Shown: in pieces, positions 12,006 through 23,241 of the stretch
How positions within the stretch are numbered: the stretch's first letter is position 1
Layout: every line of letters begins with the position of its first letter
DNA from: Fragilariopsis cylindrus CCMP1102
Taxonomy: Eukaryota; Bacillariophyta; Bacillariophyceae; Bacillariales; Bacillariaceae
DNA: 64,000 nt
Direction of reading: 5' to 3'
NCBI GenBank assembly: GCA_900095095.1
Contig: FMBT01000177.1
Location: 1-64,000, forward strand
Notes under the pieces: model-generated
Database searches by the model: none
What the model was told of the DNA's origin: nothing
The model's input: the letters and a program-made list of their open reading frames with translations, nothing else
Made by a program: the position numbers and the translations under genes

Positions 12006-13497
12006 TTATTTTCCAAGATCCGTTGTGACACTTTCAGGTTGGATAGGATCCAACATACGAGGATGGGCCACCAAGGCATTTTCGATATTACCGTACCGGC
12101 TGGTAAATTCTTTATACCAATCGACGGTGGTTTTCAATCCCTCCTCCCATGACATTTCTTCGGTCCAACCAAGTTCATGCAACTTGGAGGAATTAATTGT
12201 GTATCGCAAATCATTAAATTGACGATCAGGAACGTACGTGATGTATTCATCTTCCTTGTCTTCAAGTCCAAAGATTTTCAACAAGGTTTTGGCAACTTTG
12301 ACATTGGAAACCTCATTGTCTCCACCAATATTGTACACATGACCTGGAAGTCCCTTGTGCCTGTTGGAAGAAAAAAAAGAGGAAGAAAAACAATTAATTA
12401 ATTAATTAATACAACTCAATTAAAAAATAAATAAAACGAAGATCGAACACACACACACACACACACAATTTTATTTTTGTTTCTTTTGATTCGATTCTTT
12501 TTTACTACTTACAAGATTGTTTCAAATGCAGCTGCAACATCGGTAACGTATAAAAAGTTACGAGTGTTAGTTCCGTCACCATGTAAAGTTAATTTCTTTC
12601 CACTCATCAATTGATTAGTAAATTTAGGAATTAACTTTTCAGGAAATTGATGTGGCCCGTACACATTATTTCCACGAGTGATCAAACATGGTAGTTTGAA
12701 ACTACGAAAGTAGGATTTGACTAAAAATTCCGCACCGGCCTTCGTGGCGGCGTACGGATTTGTTGGTTCCAGAATATGTTCCTCCGTCATCGGATCCGTT
12801 TCAAAATCTTCACCTTCACCGTATACCTCATCGGTAGAAACATGAATGAACCGTTTAATGGTTGGACAATTTTTAGCACATTCTAACAGAACATGGGTAC
12901 CGTAAATGTTCGATTGAGTAAATGCCAATGAGTTACCGAAAGAATTGTCGACATGGGTCTGTGCCGCAAAATGCATAATGGTATCAATGTTTTCCTCCAG
13001 GAGTGCATATGTGACAAGATCAGCAGTGGCAATATCACCCTTAATAAATTTAAAGTTTTTTAATCCTTTTAATTCACCAAGATTTTCTAAACAACTGCAA
13101 TAATCCAAACGATCGTACACAACAATGTTGTATTCGGGGTACTTTTTACAAAGCTTAATAGCGACGTGGGAGCCAATGAAACCTATAATATTATTATTAA
13201 TTATTAATTATTTTATTATTATTCATAATGTAGAATCAATAAATGAATAAATCAGATGTCGATGAAGCAGAAGAAAATGCGTGAGCGACAAAAGAACGTA
13301 AAAGGCAAAATATTTTTATTCTTCATCCGTCGTCTTATTACGTCGTCGGTCATTTCCGATCATAACGAAGGGAAAGAAAACAAGAAAACGACGACGACGC
13401 TTGTCAAATTATTTATGTATTCTCGGTCGTACGTACCTGCTCCTCCAGTCAAGAAAATATTCTTGGGTACATAATGTGCATCTGCTTCTTCGGACAT
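12006..13497 (-). CDS. dTDP/UDP-glucose 4,6-dehydratase (RmlB-like)
   Basis: Extended short-chain dehydrogenase that converts NDP-glucose to NDP-4-keto-6-deoxyglucose, the first step toward rhamnose-type deoxysugars. Three exons, 13497-13437, 13182-12513 and 12360-12006, join cleanly to 361 residues, close to the usual family length. The NAD-binding GGAGFIGS spans the first splice junction. FAAQTHVDNS, the catalytic STDEVYG and YAATK (Tyr-x-x-x-Lys) are present, as are the substrate-loop NNVYGPHQFPEKLIP and the C-terminal HVYNIGGDNE. No signal peptide is seen, so it is probably cytosolic. Intron 2 holds AATT and CA microsatellites. dTDP- and UDP-glucose enzymes cannot be separated by eye. All frames are intact. 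Confidence 0.93.
12392..12468. repeat. Intronic AATT and CA microsatellites
   Basis: Within intron 2 of the dehydratase gene, an (AATT)n tract at about 12392-12410 is followed by a (CA)n tract of about ten units at 12447-12468. These are simple repeats with no inferred function. Confidence 0.85.
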
Positions 13498-14526
13498 GGT
13501 TCGATGTATGTATTTTAATTGAATTTTATTAGAACGAGATGAAGAAATTAAATTTTATGAAACAATGCGACTGTGCCTTTTTTGTTTGTTTTGCCAACAA
13601 AAAAAAGATTTCTTTTGATAAACCACCACAAAACCCTACCAAGAAACCCTCTTCAACCTGAAAACCTTCGCATTATTCGGGTCATTCATTAAAATTTTGT
13701 CCGAACCATGACTCAACGGTAATATTTTGGGGAGTCTTGGCAAGTAATTAGATTTTTTGAGGGACTCGTTACGTACTACGACTTGTATGTAGGAGTGATA
13801 CGACGTAACTATCTTGCTTCAACTTCCTGATTATCAGTTTGAAAATATTATACTGCCATGAAAGGTTGAAGATGATCCCGTTTTTGTCATCAATACTGCA
13901 GATTGTCTCTCGGCCTTGACAAGTACGATTGCCTCTAATACGTGCATCGTGTTATGCCTCAGGAGGATATCAACCCTCGAAATTGCCTTGCGCTGTTCGT
14001 TGGGATTAAAGGGGAAGAGAAACCAATAATTTATGGTAAAGTGATGTCTTATGAAACTTGGCGTAAGAGGAGGATTGAGGAATCACAGAGTGTACTATGT
14101 AGTAACAAATGACAAAGGCGCGATTATTCTGTTACGTTAGAGCTACGCACGTACAAATCATACTGTGATGATTCTTATTTCAAAGATGTCCAGGATCAAT
14201 TAAGAATTAATCAGAGATGCAACGTTTTTCTTCGACGCTACTAGTTCTCTCTCATCAAACATGACATCAAACTTAGATGAAGGTCACAATTACCTTTGTG
14301 CACGCACGAAATTGTGTGCTATGCAATGCAGATAACAATAACTAACTGTATTTTAAGTTTCAAAACTCTCAGTACAGTGTAGCATTACTTAGGCCGAGTT
14401 TCGAAGAAGAAAAAAACGATACTCTACTAATAGAATAATGCTGTAGCCATTGGCCTAACCTATCGATATTATTACTAACCTGCATACTATATTTATTTTT
14501 TCTTAGTAGCTTCATTGATAGTACCT
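13498..14526. other. Intergenic: dehydratase promoter side
   Basis: About 1 kb between two minus-strand genes. It should carry the dehydratase promoter and the PP4R2-like 3' region. A plus-strand open stretch at about 13867-14029 has protein-like composition but no start, splice sites or recognised domain. No RNA gene is evident. Confidence 0.45.
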
Positions 14527-17500
14527 TCAATCTGCAAAGTCGCTTGAAACGGACGAGTCACTTCCTCCAGAATCTTCACACCTCATGGAATCAATACTAT
14601 CACCACTTTGGTATTCAGAGTCACCAGGCGGTCGAAATCCTTCGCTCTGATGAGAAGATCCGAGAGAAGTCAAAACTCTACTTTGTTGTAGGCGTTGCTG
14701 CTGCTGCATTCTGTTTAAAGCCATTGCTCTAGCGGCAGTGAATGGCTCATGATGCGTAGTAGATCCCGAATCTGATCCATCACTGCGATCAGATGCCGAG
14801 TCATCGAACATATCGTCTGATTCAGAATCAACGTCGGAGTTGGAAGCCGACGATCTACCATCTGTACTTTCCGAGCCGCCCGTCCCTGTAGCGTTCGATT
14901 GGGATCGCATCTGTGAAATTGTGCTTGCATCAATAGTCATAAGTTCCAACGGAGAGGGATTCGACCTATTTAGGGAGACACCAGATAGAGCAACTGCATG
15001 ATGAAGCTGTAGCATATGTAGATTTGTTGCCGTTTCCAAATTAGCGTCATTACTAGAAGAAAAAAGAATTGGAGAAGTAGCACGCGCTACTGCATTGTGA
15101 TCTGTGTTTTGTTGTTGTTCTGATATATGTTGATGTTGCCTTACATAACCATTGACACCTCCTCCTGCGTGATTAGGGAAGGCAATATTTGGGCCTGATG
15201 CGGCCAAATTCAAATTAAGAGGCGGAGGTGAATTCGTCATCGAACGATTCTCAACTAGCTTTTGGATCTCTCTCTCGTTCATATTTGAAGGAATTGGTTC
15301 GACTCCAACATGATCAAACTTCGTCCTAAGAGAAGCGCGAGCCAAAGCCTCCAGCATTACTCGTGATGTAGAATTTGAAGAACCGCCAACTCTCTGTTTT
15401 TGTTCTGGTGACGTCGATGATTCGTTTGCTGTCATTGCGTCATCCTCGTTATCATTTTTTACTGGGAACGATCTCAACTTGTTCTCAGAATCCCGTATTA
15501 TCGTATCTTCCTTCATTCCATGCTCGGTGCTAACAGAGGACGATGAATCTGTTGTTTCCTTCGCGACAAGCTCATCGATCGGAGAAGAATTCCTCTTGCG
15601 AAGTCTACGCTGTCGCAATTTGGATTCTTGCCTTCCCTTTTCATCTGCAAGCGCAGCAAGTTCCCCTTCTTCTCTGCGACGTTGTGATGTATCGCCACCC
15701 GTGCTACCCCCAAATGCATTAGTCGACGAAATTACTAGAAGAAGTTTTTCCAAACAGTTGCATAGCTTGTGTGTCTGCGTATAATACTATAGAAGGACGA
15801 AAACATAGGGTGCGATGTTAGGTCAGTTTTTTTCTTAAATTTGTTTGTCTCGTCTCCTACAATTCGATCGACGTCAATTTTTTTCGGGCGGCTCGGGAAA
15901 ATTAATTTTGTATGACAGACATACAGAACTGACGTTACTTATACTTACTCTATCCGGAGCGACCAAGACTTCTGCGATACGTTGGACTGTAAACGGAGGA
16001 TCGTCACTCATTTTCTCAAGTCTTTGTCGACGTTGTTGACCATCCTCCAGGTGCGATGTAGCAACCGGAAGAAGCATCGCCATAAGCCGTTGACGTCTTT
16101 GCTGAAAAACATGTTCCGACGATAACAGTGACGATAGTTTTTCGCCATTTGTCATCGTCGAATCTTTATTGGTACCATTGTTATTATTACTACTGTTAGC
16201 ATTATTATTAACAGTCTCGGCAAGACGATCGTTTCGTCTCTTTTCTGCTGGTGATAGTTTGTACCCATTATTTCGATTATGATAAAAATGATCTAAAACC
16301 AACCCCAATGCCACTCGAAATGCTGTCTGCAAATTTTTGTACGGTGATCCCGGTATAGTATTGTTGTCATCGATACTGTTCATCTCGTCGTCGTCGTCGT
16401 CGTCGTCTTCCCCATAGTCACCCATAGTCGCTGTCAACGCATCGTCTTCTGGACCGTTATTGATTTGTGTTTCACCAGGTGTATTTGAAGCACCGGACCG
16501 CTTAGCGCGAGTAGTTTTCCGAACGCTAATTTCGCTATTGGTAGTCGCCGATGTTCCCTCCGAGTCACATTCGTATTGCGTCGAATCATAGTCGGGTTCG
16601 CTTCCGGTTGATCGACCACTGCCTACCGAACTGGGTGCGGACGAATAAAGTCCGCCGAGTGTTGTCGCACCACCGGAAAACAACGTTCCGTTAACAGTGT
16701 TATTGTATGTGTTGTTATTATTATCATTATTATTGTTGTTATGGTTGTTGCTGCTGCTACAGTTGCTGTTGTTATTATTATTACTATTATTATTATTATT
16801 CCCTCCACTACTACCACTACTAGCGCTGTTTGTCGTTCGAACATGACCAAGGGGACGTTTTCGACTGCTACTACTCGTCGAAGATGAATTACTATTGCGA
16901 CCGAACGCACCGTCTAGGTTACCGAATCGCATTCTCTCGCCACCCTTCTTATGAATCATTCCGTTACGATGTTTTTTACGGGTTGGAGGAGCCGATGTTG
17001 ATCGTCTCGAAGTTCCGCCACCGCCGCCGGTCCCGCTAAATTGTCTCTTATTATTATTATTATTATTATTATTACTACCATTACTATTAGTATGTCCATT
17101 AACATTCTTCATCGTCAATGATAAAGAATATTGAGACGAAGAAGAAGAACCTGCTGCAGCTGCTGCCGCAGCTGCTGCTATCCCCGCCTTCGTCAATGAT
17201 GAGGTGGAACCAGCTGCAGCTGCTGCGTAATCATGTGATGGACTACGGTTGTTGCTGTTGCTGTTGTTGGCAGTCGTAGAAGTTCTCGTCGTTACTTCGC
17301 CATCTCCTCTCCTACAACTACTAGCGGGTGTGGTCGTCTCTTGACTCCAAGAAAGCCACGAACAGGCACCCGTTCTCGCCACTTCCTGTATAATTCGTCG
17401 TAATTCTCTTGGCAATGGACCTTCTCCAAAACTTTTGTTGCTGGTCGTGGAGGTAGGATGAGACGGTACGGTTCCTTCCTGTAGTTCGGAACAATCATTT

Positions 17501-17976
17501 TTTGCTACGAATAATAATGATGGTGATGGTGATGGAGATGGCGATGATGATGACGATAATATTGTTTCTTCTGCTTTTATAGTTGTTATGGAATGGGATT
17601 TTTGATTTAGTAGTGATCGTTCCTCCTCTTCATCTAGTAGCAGCTGACGATGGTGGCGATGATTGCTGCTACTGCTACTGCTATTAATATCAATATCGTT
17701 AGCAGCATCCTCGTAGGTTGTCAAAACACCATTATTATTGACACTATCAGGACTGCCTGTGCTGTTAGAGGTGGTGATATCTCCAGTCGGGGGGGTATGT
17801 GTAGTAGTAGCGGCAGTAGTAGTATTGTCTTGATTCTGATCATCATGATCGTAATCATGTTCACCGTCGTTATTATTTCTCGTCGTAGCAACCGGTGATG
17901 TTGATTCTGTGGTCGTTGCCGTTGTCGTCGTGGAAGTGGGAGACGATGTCGCTGAAGCAACTACGGCGGATGCCAT
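14527..17976 (-). CDS. Protein phosphatase 4 regulatory subunit 2 (PPP4R2-like)
   Basis: Regulatory subunit that in other eukaryotes binds the PP4 catalytic subunit in nuclear and DNA-damage signalling. Exon 1 (17976-15949, 676 codons) and exon 2 (15774-14527) join in phase 0 across a 174-bp intron to give 1091 residues, versus about 420 in human. Family signatures are LPRELRRIIQEVARTG (about residues 188-203), YKNLQTAFRVALGLVLDHF (near 560), and DDPPFTVQRIAEVL followed after the splice junction by CNCLEKLLLVISSTN (about 657-695). Between the first and second signatures sits a low-complexity block of roughly 350 residues rich in Asn, Ser and Thr. The N-terminal 180 residues and the C-terminal 390 are also Ser/Asp/Gln-rich. 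Both frames are intact. The family call rests on these motifs and their order. Confidence 0.82.
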
Positions 17977-19121
17977 TTTTCTTCTTCTCTCTTTTTGTGT
18001 GGATGGGATAGTGTGATTGTTTTTTTTTATTTTTTTTAAATCAATCGTTGATATTAATTTAATTTCTAGAAGAAGAAGATGTCAACGATATTGTCAACAG
18101 CAGTTGACAATGAAGTTTAATTATCTTTCGTATGGTTTCTTGTGTTTTTCTGTGCCACCTTGTTGTCTCTTGGAAACACTTTTTTGTCTTCTTGTGTCAC
18201 CCCCCTTATATTATATTATGCTGAATTGAAATTGAATTGAATCGAATCGAATCGAATCGAATAATATTATATTTGGGAGACAAAAGGCTATTATTTATTG
18301 ATCGTGAAATCGGTAACTTATATTATTTCATCAATATTAAATTAAATCAAATCAAATTAAATCAAATCAAATCAAAAATCACCTTCCAATTAATCGAATC
18401 TCATTTCATTTCAGAACGTATTTATCAATCAGGCTGGGATTTTTTTTCTTCGGGGGATAATGTTGTGAATAGTTTATTATTAATCGAATAAATATTGGAA
18501 ATTATGATGAAGTATATACGGAAACCACCGTATCATTCAAATTGATTTTAAAAGTGTTTGAGTGCTATGACCGCAGCAGCTTCTTTTCTTTTTTCTTATC
18601 TTATTATTACGTTTATCTTTGTCGTTGATTAGTTCAGGTTTGAGTCTCTTCTGGCTATTAACAGAGACACATGTACAGTACACTTCAACAGGCCTTGCCT
18701 CGACACCTTTTTGAAGACCTCTCTTCTCGCTTAAATAGCAGCGCCAGAATTTACTTCGGCTTCGGGCTTGCGCTTGTTTTTGCACTCCGTTCTTTTCTCA
18801 TTTATTTAGAACTACGCACTTACGCACGTTGTTACACCCGTACTGGTCTTTTATTTTTAATTAAGAAAATAATTGTTGGTTTTCAAGTTGAGCTCACAAC
18901 CTATTGGATTGACTATTATATTTTCCCCAACAATTTTATTTTTCATCAATTTTCACACAAAAATAAGCAAATTCTCATTTACACCAGTCGTATCTATCTA
19001 CTGAGTACATAAAACAAACTCAACAAACACATCAATAAGCAGAAGTAATGAATACCGGTCAAGCTGCTTGTATTGTAGTCAATTTCAATGCATTAAAATA
19101 GAAACACAGACAAAAATTAAA
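17977..19121. other. Divergent intergenic between PP4R2-like and CSL4 genes
   Basis: Bidirectional promoter region. It holds AATCG and AAATC microsatellite tracts at about 18232-18262 and 18340-18378, and poly-T runs next to the PP4R2-like start. Short frames at 18537-18785 (minus) and 18671-19012 (plus) overlap each other and show no recognisable domain. Confidence 0.45.
18232..18378. repeat. Pentanucleotide microsatellites (AATCG)n and (AAATC)n
   Basis: Two nearby short tandem tracts, AATCG units at 18232-18262 and AAATC/AAATT units at 18340-18378, in the divergent intergenic region. Confidence 0.75.
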
Positions 19122-19925
19122 ATGGAATCATCATCATCACCTCCCGTGTTACGTTACAAAGAAGGAAGTACCGTCATACCCGGTGATCGGATTGCGACAA
19201 TACGTCAAGTTCGTTCAGGGATCGGAACTTATGTGAAGGGAGGACATATATATGCTTCTTTATTGGGAACCTTGCGTCTACAACTAGTAGAACAACAAGA
19301 ACAAAAAGAAAACGAAGCAATGGTCGAGGACGACGAGGATAATCATTTTAATGACAATGATAACAAGAATAATGATGGTGGTGGTGGTGATAACAATCCA
19401 ACATTTATTTGTTCCGTGGATGTTTCATCATCATCATCGTCCTCAAAAAATTCAAATTTGTTGTTGTTACCAGCTACGTCTCAAGTATTAAAAGTTGGAC
19501 AACTCATTGTTGGGAGGATATCACGTATTACACCACAAAATGCTGTAGTGGAAATCCGTGTCGCGGAAGGTGTTGGACCACTCCGAGGACCACCATACTA
19601 TGAGGGTGCGATCCGACTGGATGATGTCCGTGCTGGTAAGGCTGTTGTGGACCAAAACCATGTCGTACTTGCCGATTGTTTCCGACCGGGTGACTTAGTA
19701 TCATGTCGTGTTATTAGTATGGGTGATGCAAGACGATATTTCTTATCCACAGCTGAAACTGAATTGGGTGTGGTCCGAGCAGAACGAAAGGGTGTTGTTA
19801 TGATACCAGTTTCGTGGAAGGAAATGGAATGCCCTGTAACGGGGGTACGAGAATCTAGAAAAAATGCTAAGCCTTTAATGTTGCAACAACGTCACAGCGG
19901 GGAGGAGGAGGAGGGAAAAGAGTAA
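19122..19925 (+). CDS. CSL4: Exosome core subunit CSL4 (EXOSC1)
   Basis: RNA-binding cap subunit of the RNA exosome, acting in nuclear and cytoplasmic 3'-5' RNA decay. A single exon of 267 codons starts at the ATG at 19122, which directly precedes the conserved N-terminal region with STVIPGDRIA. The central S1 domain runs roughly over residues 115-215, from LKVGQLIVGRISRITPQNA through the exosome-type AVVEI...GAIRLDDVR to DLVSCRVISMGDARRYFLST. The C-terminal segment (GVV... then ECPVTGVRESRK) corresponds to the family's zinc-ribbon-derived tail but keeps only one of the usual cysteines. An acidic, Asn/Asp-rich insertion (about residues 65-105) separates the N-terminal and S1 domains. The frame is intact. 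Confidence 0.92.
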   Translation: MESSSSPPVLRYKEGSTVIPGDRIATIRQVRSGIGTYVKGGHIYASLLGTLRLQLVEQQEQKENEAMVEDDEDNHFNDNDNKNNDGGGGDNNPTFICSVDVSSSSSSSKNSNLLLLPATSQVLKVGQLIVGRISRITPQNAVVEIRVAEGVGPLRGPPYYEGAIRLDDVRAGKAVVDQNHVVLADCFRPGDLVSCRVISMGDARRYFLSTAETELGVVRAERKGVVMIPVSWKEMECPVTGVRESRKNAKPLMLQQRHSGEEEEGKE

Positions 19926-20838
19926 AACGAATTAATAGATAGAAAGGAAGGACAGAAAAATTAAATAGTAGTACAGCGGAAAGAATCAAGCAAGTAAGCA
20001 AAACACAATGGACAACGAAACGGTAAAAATCTACAGAAAATAGACCTTCATGGATGAAAATGTTTTACTGCAAATTATTTATTCCATTTTCGGTTGAAGG
20101 TTTGCTGCAATGACCAATATTATTTTTGAAACAACGGAGACCAAATTTTTTCTTGTTGTCGTCGTACTTATAATACCCATATCATATCAACAAGACACAA
20201 AATTCAAAGCTCTTCCATAATGGTACCAAAAAAGATGTTCTTATTTATGGCTGGTATTATTTGTTAACAATCGTTTCGACGATTTCATGGGATCGGATTT
20301 CAGCTACAACAACAAAATACGAGTGTGGGGGAGAGGGGGGGGGGGGGGAGTCTGATGACTCCGCGCCTTTTTTTTCCTTTCTACCTTAATGAAGATTATA
20401 ATTAAAATCGTCGTAAGATTAAAAAAATTGCTTACTATGATTCCTACGTTGCAACCCTCTATTCATCTACTTAAGTACCTGTCTATCTATCTATCTAATA
20501 TGAATACATTATCTTTCTCAGTAAACCACAATCCGCCATCAATGGAATGGGATCTTTGATTTTATTCTAGATATTATCAGCATGTCGACATACTTTAGTT
20601 TCTTTTATGTTCCGTCCAGTCGTGTGAGATAAATTTGAAAGATAAAAATCTGAATCCAAGAAAATAATAAGTTGAGAACATTCGAACAGATCAAAGTGGA
20701 AGATCCAAAGAGGATAAAGATAGTATCAAAAGTCCACAGCAAGCAGATGAAATAAACGATCAGCAAATCAGCAACAACAAGGAATTAGATACATATCGCT
20801 TTTTGAGTTCACGGGAATAACCATTGATACTAACTAAC
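19926..20838. other. Intergenic between CSL4 and the first family X polymerase
   Basis: No coding frame or RNA gene was seen. It contains a G-rich tract at about 20325-20350 (a GGGGGA unit followed by about a dozen G) and a short (CTAT)n tract near 20480. The G run could form a quadruplex and is also a place where sequencing errors are likely. Confidence 0.45.
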
Positions 20839-22955
20839 ATGTGTGACGACAATCATCGGGATCTCAATCGTAGCATGAAAAATAATAACAAACCTCCGGC
20901 GGCGGATACTCCCTTTATCGTTCACTTTTTTCCATATGGACAAGGTATGTTCGTCATTCCTCTCGCAGGTCGATATATCACTAGTGTTGCAAAAAAATCG
21001 ATACAAAATATTATTCTTCCGCCATTATTTATTTTCTCTCCTACTATTCACTATTGCTAATGTTGTTGTTTTATATGTCGTGGCGCAAATGTATGATACA
21101 ATTCGATCTGATGATATCAGGCTTTACTGCAAAACGACGTGGAATTCTTGAAGATAACTTTCGAAGATTACAAGCGACTATTGTTGAGACGTGTGGCAGG
21201 CGAAGTATATTGTTATAAGTGACGCAATTCGATCACTGTCCCTAGTGGCCAAAAGGTTACATGTGTCTGAGGAACATTAAAACGACATTTGGACGAAAAC
21301 ACTGATATTCGATGCGTCTATCCAAAATGGGTCGACTCATGCATCGCGCTAATCGTTTAACAATTCCAGGCCGAAATAATTATCATACTATTTATAACGT
21401 AAAACGTAACAGGGATGAAAACACGACAACGTAAACGACAGTCGAAAGAAACCAGCAAACCAGGATATAATAATAATAATATAATACCACCAAACCAAAA
21501 GAAAAAAATTCCCACGGAATTTGGACGTCGCATCAAAATTTTCAGCACTATCCAAGCTTCACAAGACCATGCCTTTACTCGAGGAGACCATGGAAATCAT
21601 ACCAGTTCCGGCTTGTGGCGGGTAGAATTGCAAATCTTGATTTTGAAGTCGATACTGATTTCGTACACAAAAACGATTGCGGTCCATTGCAGGATTTGGG
21701 AAAAGTGTCTGCGAAAAAATTCAAGAATGTTTAAGCGATTATGGGACATTAGAAGAATTCATGAATTTGAGAATGACAATAATCGAAACAAAATGAAAAA
21801 TATGATGGACATTTGGGGTGTGGGTCGTGTTGGAGCACTTGATTTGATCAGCAATCAAGGTTGTAAAACGATTCATGATGTACGTCGAAAATTTGTAACA
21901 ATGAATTAACGTTGGATCGGAATCAACTTGTTGGTGTAGATTGTTATGAGGATATTCAATATGAATGGATAGGTCCGAAGTCGAATCACTAGCAGAGATT
22001 GTTAGACTGGCTGCCGAAAACTGTTTCCTGGGATACAGGTATATATTATGGGGTCGTATAGGCGTGGAAAGGAAAATTGCGGAGACGTCGATATCCATCT
22101 TACCCATCCAACTGATCCAAGTTTTGCAAGAACAATTCCGAACGATGCCCTGGGTCGCATTATTGGTGAGTTTTTTTCATATCAATTCAAATCATACGAA
22201 CTGACTATTTCGGATGCTGGTGATCAACATCATGTGTATTTCGTAATTCTTAAATCTAATTCCACTTCCCTTTTACTTTTTACTTTGTGTGGTTGATAAG
22301 ATGAGCTCTGGAAAGAGGGGAGAATCTCGATGCATTTGACCTTTCTATGTGGTATGGAACTGGGTTTGGATTATGAAGATTATCAAAAAGCATCACAAAA
22401 TGTACCAAGAGAAGCATGGGAACGGACGAAAATAAATCCTCTACACAGAAAAAGTAATGCTTTTTACATGGGATGTGCCTTCTCGCCGATAGAACCCACA
22501 AAGAGAAGACGAATTGACATCAAACTTTATCCATATCGCGAACGAGCATTTGCAACGCTGTATTTCACTGGAAATGGTAAGAAATCGATTCTTCGTTGTT
22601 TGTGATATTGAAGAAGATGACTATAAAGGAATGGGAAACACTGTGTTTTTAATTGTATTGTTTTACTAATTTTACTTGAATTTATAATATACCGGTATCA
22701 AAAAAAATTGTTGCAAATAGGGTTCTTCAATCGTTCTATGAGAGTATGGGCGGATCGTCGGTTCAATTGGAATTGAGCGACCATGGTCTATACGATCGAT
22801 CAGATGGGAAAACCAGAGTGAGGGAAGCGTCGACAGAAAGAGACATCTTCGACCATCTCAAAATTGTCTACCGTGAACCACATGAACGTGATTGTTGGGA
22901 TGCGCTTGAACCTATCGAGGGGAATCTCGAAGGAGAAGATGAAGATCTAAACTAA
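20839..22955 (+). CDS. BRCT-containing family X DNA polymerase, copy 1, many frameshifts
   Basis: Gap-filling repair polymerase of the pol lambda/mu/IV type. Exons run about 20839-20944, 21121-22165, 22301-22576 and 22721-22955, all with GT-AG introns. A BRCT domain (FFPYGQG across the first junction, KYIVISDAIRSLSLVAKRL, DIRCVYPKWVDSC) is followed by a helix-hairpin-helix region with WKSYQFRLVAGRIANLDFEV and DIWGVGRVGALDLI. The palm has GSYRRGKENCGDVDI, holding the catalytic Asp-x-Asp, and RRRIDIKLYPY with the third Asp. The C-terminus keeps FNRSMRVWADRRFNW. Roughly ten frame changes occur, mostly explained by one missing base in a run of two or more identical bases. All catalytic residues remain, so assembly error is likelier than decay. 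A second copy lies at 28553-31713. Confidence 0.8.
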
Positions 22956-23241
22956 CTGAAACGGATTTTAAAATGAAGATAATTATGCATGGGTTGAGTG
23001 ATCCGTATATGTGTTCACTAAACTTAAAAAAATACAAAATCGAGTACTTCTACTCAACAAAAAAGAGGGAATTTTGTTGGTTTCTCTGATTCTATTCAAA
23101 ATTAGTAGTAGATATTGTACGATACATCGCACTACAATTAGGTAGGAGGTAAATATATAATAACATCTTAAGTAGCATTTATTTTGGATAACTCTAATAA
23201 GGAAATATTGATTCATAAAAAAACAAGGAGCACTTTTTCTT

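Noticed and set aside
13867-14029. Plus-strand open stretch with protein-like composition (DPVFVINTADCLSALTSTIA)
   Set aside because: Vaguely recalls a vesicle-tethering subunit, but it has no start, splice sites or neighbouring exons, and the similarity is too weak to call.
14109-14125. GGCGCGATTATT resembles part of the U4 snRNA 5' region
   Set aside because: The rest of the U4 sequence (start, stem II, Sm site) is absent, so this is probably chance.
18671-19012. 113-codon plus frame with hydrophobic stretches upstream of CSL4
   Set aside because: Overlaps an equally open minus frame, shows no family motif, and lies in the promoter region.
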